From Nannochloropsis oceanica (lineage: Eukaryota > Sar > Eustigmatophyceae > Eustigmatales > Monodopsidaceae), in contig CP038135.1 of assembly GCA_004519485.1 (NCBI GenBank), positions 993,001 to 1,057,000 of the forward strand: DNA of 64,000 nucleotides, read 5' to 3'. Position numbers and translations under genes: made by a program. This document shows, piece after piece, positions 17,301 to 32,000 of this stretch. Within the stretch, counting starts at the first letter, position 1, and each line of letters begins with the position of its first letter. The notes below the pieces were generated by a model, which searched no databases, was not told the DNA's origin, and saw nothing but the letters and a program-made list of their open reading frames with translations.

Positions 17301-19545
17301 GGAAGGGAAGGAGACCAGAAGGGAGAGAGGGAAGGAGGGAGGCAAGTAGGAAGGAGGGCTTGGATTGGTTTGAGTGGGGAGAAAGGGAAAGGTCTCGCTG
17401 TAGGGCGAGAAGGAGGAGAAGGGCGTAGGCGGCAACAGTGGAGACGTGGTGGCAGCAGAGGTGGCATCCGGAAAAGCCACCTGGAGAGGGGGGGAGGAAG
17501 GGAGAAAGGGGAGGAGACGTACCATGCGGCAATGGCACCAGAGACGGCCGGGATGGAATGGGAACCATCGGGGAAGAAGCCTGCAGAGAGAGGGGGGGGG
17601 GGGGGTTGTGGGCGGTTTCTATTTAACGGATACTTGAATTTATCCTCCTTCCCCTCTGCCTCCCTCCCTCCTTCCTTCCTTCCCACCCTCCCCTGTGCCT
17701 CCAATCCCTGTGCTTCCCTCCCTCCCTCCCTCCCTCCCTTCCTCCCTCCCTCCTCACCACATCTCGGCCGGCACACTGTTGATGCCCTCCCACTCGTGAA
17801 GGCCCAGCACGGCCAGCCAAAACTTACACCAGGAGGGCGCCATCACTGCCCCGCCGTGCTCTTGGATGAAGGCGTGTGCGGCAGTGCAGGTGGGGTCAGA
17901 CTGAAGGAGGAAGGGAGGGAGGGAAGGAGGGAGGAAGGGAGGGGTGTGAGGGGGGGGGACGAGCCGCTGTTATTATCGAGAGGGAAGGTCCGCGACAGGG
18001 AGGGAGGGAGGGAGGGAGGGAGGGAGGGAGGGAGGGAGGGCACGAGGACGCACCGCTGGCAAGCCCAACAGGCGCAGGGAGACATAGGACATGACCGTGC
18101 CAAACATTGAGGAAGGGCTTTCGATGTGTAGGCCCCAGCCTCCGTCCTCCTGCTGGTGGTTCTTCAGGTACGCCTGCATGGCCTCCTCCCTCTCCTTCCC
18201 CAAAGGCGTCTTGGTGATGTAGCACGCGAAAATCAGCCCCGGCATGAGAAACATCGGTCCTCCGTAGTCCCCCGCCCAATGCCTGGAGGGGAAAGGGAGG
18301 GAGGGAGGGAGGGGGGGGGGAGGGAGTGGGGGAGGACCGGGTGGATGGTTGCAAGAATTCCTCTCCTGTCTTCCCAGGCGGGGTCCATGTGACAAAATAA
18401 ACCAATATCACCCCGCCACGAGAAACATGTCCTTCTGTCCAGTGACTTAAAACAGAAACGGAGAGGGGGAGGGAGGGAGTGATAGATAGAAGGAGGGTAA
18501 AATGTAGGAAATGGAAGGTCTATTCTGCCCCCCTCCTTCCCTCCCGCCCCCCCCCATCTCACCCATCCTCGCACTGCAGCATCTGATAGTAGCTCATTCC
18601 CTTCCTCGCCGCCTCGCCCGCCGTCTTGGGCCGGAGTTTGGGGTCGGGCATGGCGCCTTTCCACTTGCTGATCTGCTGCGTGCGGAAGACCTTGTCGGCA
18701 CTGTGGGGAAGGAGGGAGGGAGGGAGGGAGGGAGGGAGGGAGGGAGGAGAGTGAGGTCGAAGGGAGGGGGGGAAATGGCCACGAAATGTCATTCGCTTCC
18801 ACTATCTACATATATATATATATATATATTGCAGGCCTATATATACTTTAGTGTGTGTACAGTCTATGGTGCCCATAGATACGACAAGTACCTGTTAGGG
18901 TTAACGGCCGCGCTGAAGCTGTACTCGGCATTTTTCTTCCCAACTCTTGCCAGCGCCTGGGCCATCTTTCCGTCATAGTACCACATCTGTCGTCCTGCCG
19001 CCTCACCCGTTAAGGGGACTTCACCCCCCAGCATGTTTTGATAATGCCGTTGGGTCACTCCATGCGATTCCTCCGCATGACTAAACACCCATCCGGCCGG
19101 CAGGGTGGTGACTCGTTTCGTCCACGAGGCACGGCGGTCTTGCCGGTGGGTGCGGGGGCCACCGGGGTAGGACGTTGGTCGGGCATAGAAAGTCGAGTAG
19201 ATTGTGGCTGCAGGAGGCATGAAAGAGGACGGAGGTGAAAATCGAAAGAAAGTGGAAATGCGGGAGGATAGGGGGGATGTGCGAATGTGGGGTGGTAGTA
19301 CGGAAAGAGGGAGGGCGAGGGGTCAGACGACAGGGTCCGAATACCAGGCTAAGGCACAGCACATTTTCCCTGAACTGGTCAGTGCATACACACAGATATT
19401 ACTTGTTCTTCTGAAGGCCAAATTCTGCGTACATACCTCCCAAGACGCATAGCCCCGTGAAGGCCAACGGAACAAGCAATCTATCGTCCCCGCCTTCGTC
19501 ATGGCCGCCCTTATCCAGGAGCGCCCGCAGAAAGCCTGCCGCCAT
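14329..19545 (-). CDS. CAS1: cycloartenol synthase (oxidosqualene cyclase)
   Basis: Sixteen exons: 19545-19437, 19207-18892, 18700-18563, 18282-18054, 17900-17758, 17580-17523, 17251-17087, 16812-16671, 16506-16376, 16210-16107, 15965-15895, 15767-15657, 15545-15409, 15255-15148, 15027-14911, 14748-14329. All phases agree and give 832 residues. The enzyme cyclises 2,3-oxidosqualene, the committed sterol step, on the ER or lipid-droplet membrane. Visible signatures are [24 protein letters not shown], the catalytic DCTAE, several QW-type repeats (such as [20 protein letters not shown]) and the ending [24 protein letters not shown]. Product type: Tyr in GYNGSQ, and His and Ile in [11 protein letters not shown], match plant CAS Tyr410, His477 and Ile481, whereas lanosterol synthases have Cys/Val at the last two. 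Exon 1 adds a hydrophobic N-terminal segment ([19 protein letters not shown]), unusual for the family and probably a membrane anchor. The divergent neighbour starts 389 bp away. Confidence 0.93.
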
Positions 19546-19934
19546 TTTCCAAATTCCTGTGGGAGGGGGATAGGAGGATTCAGCGTGTGCATGCGTTGGT
19601 GACGAGGCTGGAATGCATGGTTCAGATGTGGGGGGCTTGAGACACGCTCTATGAAAAACAAGTTGGCGACGGAGAGGAGGTTTTTGCCCTTCATGATTCC
19701 TGGGTATCATTCATGGTATCATCCACACGCACCTTCTTCTTGTTTGTTCTGTGGTTGTAAGTCGTGACGCCTCTCACAACACTCCACACCCTACCACAAG
19801 GTAACTCTTATTGGCATTTGCGTTGCTAGAGTGGCCTCCGCAGCTGCCGTAGTAATTCAGCATAGCATAGCATACCAACATCAAGGGACTAGGCAAAACC
19901 TCCTCCCTGTCTCACTCCTCCCCCCATCTCGGGA
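19546..19934. promoter_or_regulatory. shared divergent promoter region
   Basis: A 389-bp gap separates the start codons of the cyclase (minus) and the next gene (plus). Both promoters must lie here or within transcribed leaders. No TATA box or named operator is claimed. GCATA is repeated (GCATAGCATAGCATACC) near 19861. Confidence 0.5.
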
Positions 19935-20734
19935 ATGAACGCCGACGACAACGGCAAGGATAACCCCAACAAACGCGATGGATCCCCATCTCGCCAAGCC
20001 CCCTGCCCCAAGAAACAAGCCTTAGACGACCTGAACGATATGCGCGCAGCAGCAGCAACAGCAGCAGAAGCAGAAGCAGCGGCGGCGCCAACAGCAGGGG
20101 GAGCCGCAACGTCTGTCCTACGGGAGGTGAGACACGCGTTGCTTTTATGTATGCATGTAGCATGTATTTATATATTAGGTGAGATGTCAATTCATTCATC
20201 TTGTGGTTAGATTCCGCACTGTCTACCTGGCATAGCGGTACTCTTACCATTTAGATCATGATCACCCCATGATGTCATGTCTCCTCATACCTTCCTCTAC
20301 GACTCTCTTTTCCCTTCCACTCCCTTGTTCCCTCCAAGCTGGATCCGCCAGCTAATGTGGCCGTGGACTCGACCACGAACGACACAAGTGATTCGGAAGG
20401 CGAGGGAGGAGAATCGAAAAAGTACCTTCGTCCACCCGCGGCCCCTCTGCACGTTCGCGTTGGTGACAGCTTCCAAGCAGCCTTGCCACCTTTAGGCGAG
20501 ATCGAGGAGGAGAGAATGGCCGTCGAGGATGAGGGGCCATTGCATGAGCAACAAGAGCAGCAAGAGGGCACCGACCTGCACCAACAGTACAGTAGTGAGG
20601 GGTCCACATCCTCCTCCACCTCCGGGACTTCCTCCACTTCCTTTTCTTCTTCGTCGCGCGCCGCCGCTTTGATTGCCGGGCGGGTGGATTTCGAAGAGGA
20701 CGGGTTAGGCTCAGGAACGCAGGCATACCGTTAG
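19935..20734 (+). CDS. acidic protein with an ELM2-like motif, unknown
   Basis: Two exons, 19935-20126 and 20339-20734, joined in phase 0 (GTGAGA...CCAAG), give 195 residues. The N-terminus is polar with an Ala-rich stretch (RAAAATAAEAEAAAA), and the C-terminus is Ser-rich and acidic. The segment HVRVGDSFQAALPPL resembles the opening of ELM2 domains of chromatin co-repressor subunits (pattern RVG.xxQA.IP), but the rest of that domain and a following SANT domain are not apparent, so this is only a hint. No signal peptide or membrane segment. A small nuclear or regulatory protein is possible. Confidence 0.55.
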
Positions 20735-21377
20735 GGTACAATGCGCGAGGGTAGGTGAGGGAAGGATGGAGGAAAGTAAGGGAAAAAAAGAGAATGGAAC
20801 AGATGTGAATACATACGATGGAGGAGTGTGTAGGAGTGTGCGAGGTTGGAAAAGATTAATGACCACAGAGCTGATGGGGGAAATGCAAAAAGACGAATTC
20901 GACAATGGCCGTAGTGCTCAAAATCATGTCAGGGCTAGCGAACGCAGCAGAAAAGAAAAAAGACAAGATACAAAAAGAAAACGTTAACTCATCGAAAAAC
21001 GAAGAACAGAGGAAGGCATGCTATCACGCGGGGGGGGGGTTGTTTTTTTTAATAATATCATGCTATGGTTAAATTGTTTACGCCCTCAAGTAAATGATGG
21101 ATGTGTCCCCTGACGAGCCACAAACAGTCTACGATCCAGGATGGGGCCCGCAAGCTGTCGCCGTTTCTCCCTGGCCTTGTATGTTGATAACATTTTCAAC
21201 GCACTCAAAACCCAAGTGCCCCTCTAAAACACAGGCATACTACAGAGATCTCCGAACATTTTCGCACGTGTTGTGCCACACGGGCATAATGGCTTGATGC
21301 CATGCTGGATAGGCTGGACCAGCCTCCTGCTGTAGTCGATTAACCTCCTGCTTCCCTTGTTGTCACGAGCTACAAGC
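20735..21377. other. intergenic
   Basis: A-rich DNA after the stop at 20734, then mixed DNA before the RCC1 gene. Nothing recognised. A G run with a T run lies near 21030. Confidence 0.45.
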
Positions 21378-24268
<2,891 letters not shown>

Positions 24269-24435
24269 AATGTACCACTGATGCAAAATACTCAAAGACG
24301 TGTTTTTTGTTTCCGTTAGCGTTGGCGTCGGTGTCGTCTTTCCTTCTTTATGTCTTGGTGGTAACCACGTCCTCGCCCCTGCCCTTCCAGCCCAACGCCC
24401 CGTACTCCCCTCCTCCCTCCCTCCCTCCTTCCCTC

Positions 24436-26701
24436 TCACCCCCTCCCTCCCTTCAATACCGCCCGGATCTCCCGCTTCTGAGAGTCGGTCAAGGTCGGGA
24501 AGACGATGTTGAACTTCACTTTCAAATTTCCCTTCCGATCTGGTGATTTCTGCAACGGCATGCCTTCCCCGCGGAGGATCTTTACTGTCCCTGGTGTGAC
24601 ATGCGGCTCGCTCACCTAAATGGAGGGAGAAAGAGGTGGAGGGAGAAGCAGAGGGAGGGAGTGGACAAGGAGAATGATTAAGTTGATCGCAAGACAACGG
24701 ACACACCACCTTCTTCCCTCCACCATGCCCTCCCTCCCTCCCTCCCTCGCTACCCACCTACCTACCTTCAAAGTCCGTCCGTCTAACGTTTGAATTGTTA
24801 CCTCCACGCCTGTCAACGCCTGCTCCAACGGCACCGTTGCCGTGTACACCAGGTCATCGCCCTCTCGTTCAAAGCGAGGATGGGGCTTCGTATTAAGGAC
24901 AAAGACAATATCGGCGGGAATGACACCGGGGAGCTCGTCTCCCTCGCGCTCGAAGGTGATTTTAGTGCCATTTTTCCACCCTTTCTTGATAGGAATGTCC
25001 TTGTCCACGGTCGTGTGGAGAAATTTGCCTGAGGCCGCGTCCCAGATCTGGGGAGGGAGGGAGGGAGGGAGGGAGGGAGGGAGGAGGGGTGTCGGGATCG
25101 GCGTGGTTGAACGGAAAGGGAGGGCGAAGCATGGAGAGGAGGGAGGGAGGAGAGGATGGAAGGAGGAAGGCCGACAAGGAGAAAAGGGAGGGAGGGAGGA
25201 AGGGAGGGAAGGGAGGACAGGACTGCGAACGTGATGATGGAGGGGAATGAGGCGTTTACCTTCTTGGTGATGCGCATCTTTTTGTTCTTGCCCCCAGTGT
25301 GCAAATCCTCGAGGGTGACGTTAAAATTGTATTCAACGGGCTCGGCCTTTCGGGGCGGGCTTTTTCGAGGGGGAGAAGCACCAGGGCCGCCGAAACCACC
25401 GCCCATGCCCATACCTGAAGAAGGGAGGGAGGGAGGGAGGGCGGGCGGGAGAGATAAGTATGACGAGTGAATAGACCACGTACAATGGCGAATATGTCCT
25501 TTCCTCCCTCTCCTCCCTCCCTCCGTCCCTCCATCCCTCCATCCCTCCATCCCTCCATCCCTCCATCCCTCCATCCCTCCATCCCTCCGTCCCTCCATCC
25601 CTCCATCCCTCCATCCATCCCTCCCTCCCTCCCTCCCTCCCTCACCAAAGGGTATCCCCCCCATCCCCCCCATGCTCTGAGACATGCCCGGCATCCCCCC
25701 GACTCCTCCCCGTCGTCCTACCCCCCTCCCTCCTCCTCCTCCCAAATCGTCGAAACTGAACCCGTCCGCGTCGAAGGCGCTCGAGGTGCCAAAAAACTGT
25801 CGGTGAAAAGGAGGGAGGGAGGGAGGGAGGGAGGGAGGGAGGGAGAGGAGGGAGGGAAAGATGAATGACGGTCAATACTCCCATAAAGGAAGAGGCTTTC
25901 AATGAAGTACAATTTTCAAAATGAGAATCGCTTTCTCAAGTACTACAGAAGATTCACCACCCTCCCTCCCTCATTCCTCCCCTCCCTCCCTCCTTCCCTA
26001 CCTGCGCAAAAATATCCGCGGGATCCGAAAATCCGCCAAAGGACCCTCCTCCCCTTCCTGTCCCCATCCCTCCTCCTCCTGCCCGTGCAAATCCCGCAAA
26101 TCCCTCAGGCATCCCTCCCCCCATTCCTCCCCCTGGCCCATTGGGCGGTGGCCCTTCTCCCCCCCCCATCTTCAAGCCCTCTTCCCCGTACATATCGTAG
26201 ATCTGCAGGGAGGGGAGGGAGGACAGGAGAAGAAGAGAGGTGAGCTGAAAAGAGAGACATTTTACCTTGTCAAGTCTCTGTGGCTGTCATCTGTTCCCCG
26301 GATGGCAAAATGTAGAAGAAGCAAAATTGCGATGAGAGCCTCACTCCGGTGTTTGTTGGCGACCTTCCCTCCTTTCATCCCTCCCTCCTGTCTCCCCTCA
26401 CCTTCTTCTTCTCCGGATCCGAGAGCACTTCAAACGCCTGCGATATATCTTGAAATTTGCTTTGAGCCTGCTCTTGATTGTCCGGGTTCTTGTCGGGGTG
26501 CCATCTGAGTGCTGGAAGGAGAAAGGGAGGCAAGGAAAAGGGGAGGGTGAGCGGATGATCATGTAGTCCGGTAAGTAACTCCCCCCTCCTACCCTCATCT
26601 CTATCCTTCCCTCTCTTACCTTCCTTACGGTACGCCTTCTTGATCTCCTTGTCGTCTGCCCCACGGCTGACACCTAGCACTTGGTAGTAATCCCTTCCCA
26701 T
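24436..26701 (-). CDS. type II (DNAJB/Sis1-like) Hsp40 co-chaperone
   Basis: Seven exons: 26701-26620, 26511-26402, 26202-26002, 25796-25646, 25414-25260, 25047-24766, 24615-24436. Phases agree and give 386 residues. The N-terminal J domain ([20 protein letters not shown], then the HPD of RWHPDKNPD) stimulates Hsp70 ATPase. A Gly/Phe/Met-rich linker follows, then two C-terminal beta-barrel client-binding domains ([63 protein letters not shown]). There is no cysteine zinc finger, so this is class B. No signal peptide or organelle presequence, so cytosolic or nuclear. The usual EEVD partner motif belongs to Hsp70 and is not expected here. Intron 4 contains an 8-bp minisatellite. Confidence 0.94.
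25523..25645. repeat. CCATCCCT minisatellite in DnaJ intron 4
   Basis: About a dozen copies of an 8-bp unit (TCCCTCCA on the plus strand, TGGAGGGA on the sense strand) followed by plain CCCT units. It begins at the donor side of the intron, giving a purine-rich sense strand. Confidence 0.85.
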
Positions 26702-27434
26702 CCTTCCTCCGTCGTTCTTGCCTTGTCTCGTGCTGGTGCCCCTGGTACCGCTGCTGCTGCTACTGCGGCTCCCTGCCCTCTTTGCGCCTTGTTCTCCGTC
26801 CGGAGTATCACGCGAGCGCTTTCTGTTGCCGCTGCTACTGCTACTGCTGGTGCGGTTTCCACGGTTGCTTGGCGTCGCTATGGCTGTGGCCTAGACTTGG
26901 TTTTGGAGGGCAAGCACGTTATGTGTGTGCCCTTCCGCTTGGCTTGACGGTGCCACGCTTGAGACTGGTTGGCCTGCGGGAGAAGGAGGACCTAAGGACA
27001 CGATTCGACCAGAGCGTGGTCACGTGGTCACGGTCTGTGCATGTATGTAGGAGGAATTGTGTGTTGAGAGGGGCTTGAAGCGTATTGTTCTATACATATA
27101 ATAAGGCAACGAGCATGAATACGAACAAACGCACGAAAAAATGCCGGCCGCGGTCACATGGATGGAATCAATGAACCAGTCTGTCTCTACTCCTCGTGCA
27201 TGGTTTCGGGAGTGGCCAACAGGAGAAAAAATGGACTGCCCGTCACCCAAATGCTTTTTCTAGAACGCATCAAGGACGGCCAGCCCGCCGTAGCCGCCGC
27301 AGAAGCAACACCCACACTTTCCGCACCTGCCCTTCCCCATCACTTGCTCGCCATCTTCGATAGTCATTCACCGTGCCGTGTTTGTCTCAATCATCTCCTC
27401 AACCACCACAACGACAGGTGTACGCTACAGGAAT
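26702..27434. other. intergenic, divergent promoters
   Basis: Gap between the divergent DnaJ and lumenal-protein genes. It contains CTG/CTA-rich DNA near 26745-26860. A 97-codon plus-strand frame (27158-27451) overlaps the next gene start; I read it as chance. Confidence 0.4.
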
Positions 27435-28280
27435 ATGGTGCCGCTCCATAGATACCACCAACCACTACAAGCAAATGCGAATGGTCGAAGCCCGCCGTTC
27501 CTGCTTCGTCTCTTGCTCTTCCTCGTCCTCGTCGTCCTAGCATTCCCACCTCTTAGCGCGACGGCTTTCGTCCTCCCCACCTTTCCATCGCAATTTTCCT
27601 CGTCAACACTTCTGTCCGCCGCCGATGGTAGAGGCGACGGAAGCATCAGCAGAGCTGGCACCCTTCAATCCGTCGCCGCTGCTGCTGGTCTCCTTCTCCT
27701 TACCACACACCCAACCAATGCCGCCGTCCCCACCTTCCAAGAGTATTACGGTGGGGAGGGCGCGCAGCCTAAGACCAATAACTATATCATGAGCACCAGA
27801 AAGCAGAAGCAACAAGATGCGAGGGCTGAACGTGCTGCAGCTGCATCCACAGACACCGACGTGACTATCCCAGCGGACCCCAAGCAGCTCCTTAGCAACA
27901 TTCAAGACACGTTGGGCTCGCTTATCCCCATGATAAAGATCGAGGGGTGGGATGACGTACTAGCAGCTACGAAGAAGAAGCCTCTTAATACCCTCTTTAT
28001 GCCTTATCTCGGCTACGGCACACCTGCGGGGCTGGCAGAGGCCATAGGTGGGGACAAGCAGGCAAGCAAGGCCTTGGAGGAAGGACGGCAAGAAGCAGGC
28101 GTGGCGTTGCAGCAGCTGGTAGATTACGCCTTTTCGAACCGGGTGATCTTTTTCAACTCGCTGGATAAGCAGCAAGTGTCGGCGTTGGCTTCTGGGAGGG
28201 CTCCACCTGATCTGAGCGAGCCCTTGGGGTTGCTTCAGGACACGGTGGCGCTCGTAGAGGCATTGCAAAAAAGCTTGTGA
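27435..28280 (+). CDS. thylakoid-lumen protein precursor, PsbQ/Psb31-like helical bundle
   Basis: Single exon, 281 residues. Residues about 20-40 form a signal peptide (LLRLLLFLVLVVLAFPPLSA) ending in ATAF, the aromatic +1 site that marks plastid precursors in secondary red-lineage plastids. A second hydrophobic stretch (SVAAAAGLLLLTTHPTNAA) with an A-x-A-type end looks like a thylakoid transfer signal, so the mature protein should be lumenal. The mature part is mostly helical with conserved-looking segments (LLSNIQDTLGSLIPMIKIEG, ALQQLVDYAFSNRVIFFNS), the style of PsbQ-type or diatom Psb31 extrinsic proteins of photosystem II. The family assignment rests on targeting, length and helix pattern and is tentative. 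The ATG at 27435 is chosen because it gives the shortest complete leader. Confidence 0.75.
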   Translation: MVPLHRYHQPLQANANGRSPPFLLRLLLFLVLVVLAFPPLSATAFVLPTFPSQFSSSTLLSAADGRGDGSISRAGTLQSVAAAAGLLLLTTHPTNAAVPTFQEYYGGEGAQPKTNNYIMSTRKQKQQDARAERAAAASTDTDVTIPADPKQLLSNIQDTLGSLIPMIKIEGWDDVLAATKKKPLNTLFMPYLGYGTPAGLAEAIGGDKQASKALEEGRQEAGVALQQLVDYAFSNRVIFFNSLDKQQVSALASGRAPPDLSEPLGLLQDTVALVEALQKSL

Positions 28281-29012
28281 AAATGAGAATGATGACGCTT
28301 GAACGAATGACCATGAACAAGTTTTATTGATTAAAAGAAAGGGGGAAAAGATTCGAGTAACGTACGTAACAACCGACTCGAGTATTTTGTGACTTTGTTC
28401 TTTCTGTACGAGTGGCGGTGGCGCGATCAGCAAAAGCGGACACCATCTTCGCAGCCTTGCTGTGGTAAACCTACCAACCACTCTCCTGTTTCCGCCCTAT
28501 TCCCTCTTTCAAGACTCAATAATAGTTCTTCAATTCAAGCGCATATACCATCATCCTTCACTCTATGTACTTCCGGCATGGTACGGCCTGCCTGTAGACC
28601 GTTCTTTCCCATCCAATTCCCATAAATATTCCGCAATCACTACTCACGCTGATGCTGCTCCAGCCAATTCTGCTGCTACTGCTACTATGCCTATAGCTTC
28701 CTTGCTACTGCTACTGAGCCAGTTATCGTCAAAATCAAAATTCACACACACAGATCATCATCGTAATTCTCTTTTTCTTCGGACTCGAACCTTCGACAAT
28801 GGTTGTTTTGAGCCGTTTCGCCCCCCTCCAAGTGTCGCATGACTTCCTTCCCACAAGCGAATCATGCTTAAATATATAACCAACACATAGAATCGCCAGC
28901 TCTTCAAAAGCAGGATAGAAAGGCAACGCCCAACAAGGGGCAAAAACACATATGCACATCCATCCATCCCTTACTCCCTTACTCCTCCCTCCTTCTCCGC
29001 CAATTTGAAAAC
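28281..29012. other. intergenic between convergent genes
   Basis: 3' flanks of the lumenal-protein gene and proton-pump copy 1. T/A-richer than its neighbours; nothing recognised. Confidence 0.5.
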
Positions 29013-32000
29013 TTAAACCTTCGTCGATGGGTCCACCTTCTTCATAGCGACAATATCATTGATCCCGAATGTATTGTATCTCTTCAGCAGCGCGTACATC
29101 CCCACCTTGGCGGCGTCCTGGATGAACCAGCAGATCAAGCAGTAGACCCACACGATCACAGACAGCTCGCGAGGCTCGGCACGGGCCATGCCCACTGTAG
29201 GCACGCCGTCAGGCATGGACTCGGGCCAGGCATTCGCCATGATGGTGGACAGGGAGCAGGCAATACCAGCAGCGATCAAGAGGATCTTGGAGGGCTTGTT
29301 GGTCCAGAAAAAGCCGGCGCCTGAGCGGGAGGAGAAGAGAGTCAAGAAATCGGAGATGGAGACCTTGAGGTACACCATGGAGGTGATCTGTCCGTAGGTC
29401 AAGGGGGCCAGGCCGAGACCAGCCCACACGCCGTTGGGCTCGTGACAGTTGAGGGCGACCCAGAGCATGGCCAGGGAGGAGAGGCAGGCCACGCCGCCGA
29501 GCACACCGGCGATGGTAAAGAGCACCTTGAGATTCCACTTGTCGGGAGTGGTGTTGGGCACCACGTTGTCGTAGCCAATGGAGATGAGCGTGCCGTCGTT
29601 GAGGAGGGTGATAAGCATGAGCATCATCACGGGCATGTGGAAGAATGCAGGCCACTCGTCGACGGCGCCCGCGGGCTGGAACTTGGAAGGCTGCATCGTG
29701 AGCACGGCGATGAAGAAGAATACCAGCAGCTGAAGCGTGGCGGCGATACGGTAGGTGATGAAAGATGTCATCCGCCCGAACACGGTACGAGCCACGACGA
29801 TGGCCGTGACGATGGTGGAGAGGCCGGGCTTGGTCAACACAATATCAGCAGCGGCACGGGCAGCGTCGGTGGAGCCCTGCACGGCAACACCCACATCGGC
29901 CCTCTGTAGGGCAGGGGCATCATTAACACCATCACCAGTCATGCCCGTCTAAGGGAGAGAGGACGGAAAGAAAAGGAACAGAGTATGTGTGAAAGCTGTA
30001 AGATAAGAACTAGACAACACCAAAGCAAGCAACACTGAGGGACCAAAGGAGAGAGAGAGGGACAATTCAAGATGCACCGACATACCTTGTAGCCACCACG
30101 ACGGAGAGCCTCGACAATCAAAAACTTGTGCTCCGGGAAGACCTGAGCGAAACCGGACGTAGCCTCGATGTACTCGAAGTGGTCCATCAGATTCTTAGGC
30201 GGCTTGCGGTCCTCATCCAATTTGGGTAGCTGTGCGGCGTTCTCGATGTTGGTGCCCATGCCGAGCTGGCGGGCCGTCTCCTTGGCAATCAGTAAGTGGT
30301 CACCCGTGATCATCTTCACCTCCACACCAAAACCCCTCGCCCTATCAATCGTGTCCTTGGTATCGGGGCGGGGAGGATCTAGGAAGGTGAGCAGGCCCAC
30401 CATCTCCCACGCTCCATCCACTCCTCCGTTCGTCTTGGCCACTGCCAGAGAGCGGATGCCACGTTCGCCCAAAGCCTCCACATCCTTCTCACATTGCTCA
30501 ATCACACTGGCATGTGAGTTTTGGTCCAACAAGCTCAAAATTACGTGCGGTGCACCCTTTGTCACCTTAAAAGCCTCGCCAGTGGGCAAGGAAATGGTTC
30601 CCTCCGTCCTTTTTACCGTCGGGTCGAATGGCATGTAGTCAGTCTGCTGGACCTCCTCCAACGACGCCAAATCGGCAGCACCATGCACAAGCGTGTCAAG
30701 GGCGTCACGGGGGGGCTCGGTCCACTTGGAGGCCATGGCCGCAAGACGCAAAGCCGAGTACTGGGTCTCGCCCTCCATGTAAATAGGGGTCTCCTCTTGG
30801 ATCATCATCTTGTTAAGGGTCAAGGTGCCGGTCTTGTCGGAGCACAGAATAGACATGCCAGCCATGTCCTCGATGGCGGCCAGACGAGAGACGATGGCAC
30901 CGTCTCTAGCCAGTTGCCGGGAGCCCAGGGCCAGAGTGGTGGTGCAGACAATCTCGATGGCGATGGGGATGGAGGCGACCAGCAGCACGACGGTGAACGA
31001 CAGAGCTTCACGCAGGGTCTCTCCGCGGCCGAGCAGGTAGCCGAAAGCAATCAGGCACAGAGTCATGGACAGCACGACGAGGATAATCATGATGCGCATC
31101 AGCAGCTTCTGAAGGTTGGACACCTCGTCCCCACCTGTGAGCAGGGATGCAGTACGGCCGAAGAAGGTGTTGGCGCCCGTGGCCTCCACGGTAGCCTCGA
31201 CCTCACCACGCACGACGGTAGAGCCCATCTTGCAAGAGTCGCCCTTGAAGAAGGTCACGGGAAGCGACTCCCCGGTCAGGGCAGCCTATGGCGAGGGTGA
31301 CAAGCAGTGAGAGAGGGAGGAAAGGGTGGGAGTCAATGGATTTGCGACAAGGGGGAATAGAAACAGGAAGAAGGATTGAAGCAGGAAAGATAAAATGTTT
31401 GCTATCGTACCTGGTCCACATCGATCTGGGAGTCTTTGACCACACAGTCAGCAGGTACAGCTCCACCCGCCCCGAGCAGCACCAAGTCACCGGGCACCAG
31501 CAGCGCCGCATCCATTTGCATAAACTTCCCGTCCCGCTTCACATATGCCAGCGGCTTGAGGGAGGCCTTGAGCGCAGCGACGGCGTCGCCGGCCTTGGTG
31601 GTCTCGTAGTAGGACAGGGAGGCGTTCAGGAACTGGATGGCCAGAAGGATGCCCATGTCAGGCCAGGACTCGATGGCGGCCTCGATGATGATGGCCATCC
31701 AGATCATGAGGGGCATGGGCTGGTACAGCTGTTCCAGGAAAATGAGCCAGTTGGGCTTTTTGGTCTCGGGTAGCTCGTTGCGGCCGAATTTTTTTAGGAG
31801 CTCGGCTGCCAAGGCGGAGGAGAGGCCTTCGGAGTCTAGGTTGACGACGGATTTGCTACGGGTCATGTGTACAGGCATGGTGCCCTCGTCGAACATCTCG
31901 TCCAATGCCACCTTGGTTTCCTCTTCCCCCTTGTCCTCGCTGTTGGAGAAGACGGCACGCAAGCTTCGCATCCGAGACATGGATTTTCCTTCGCCCATGG

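Noticed and set aside
29442-31300. Plus-strand frames of 155-259 codons opposite pump copy 1, and equivalents opposite copies 2 and 3
   Set aside because: They are antisense to the strongly conserved P-type ATPase exons and recur only because the sense genes are duplicated.
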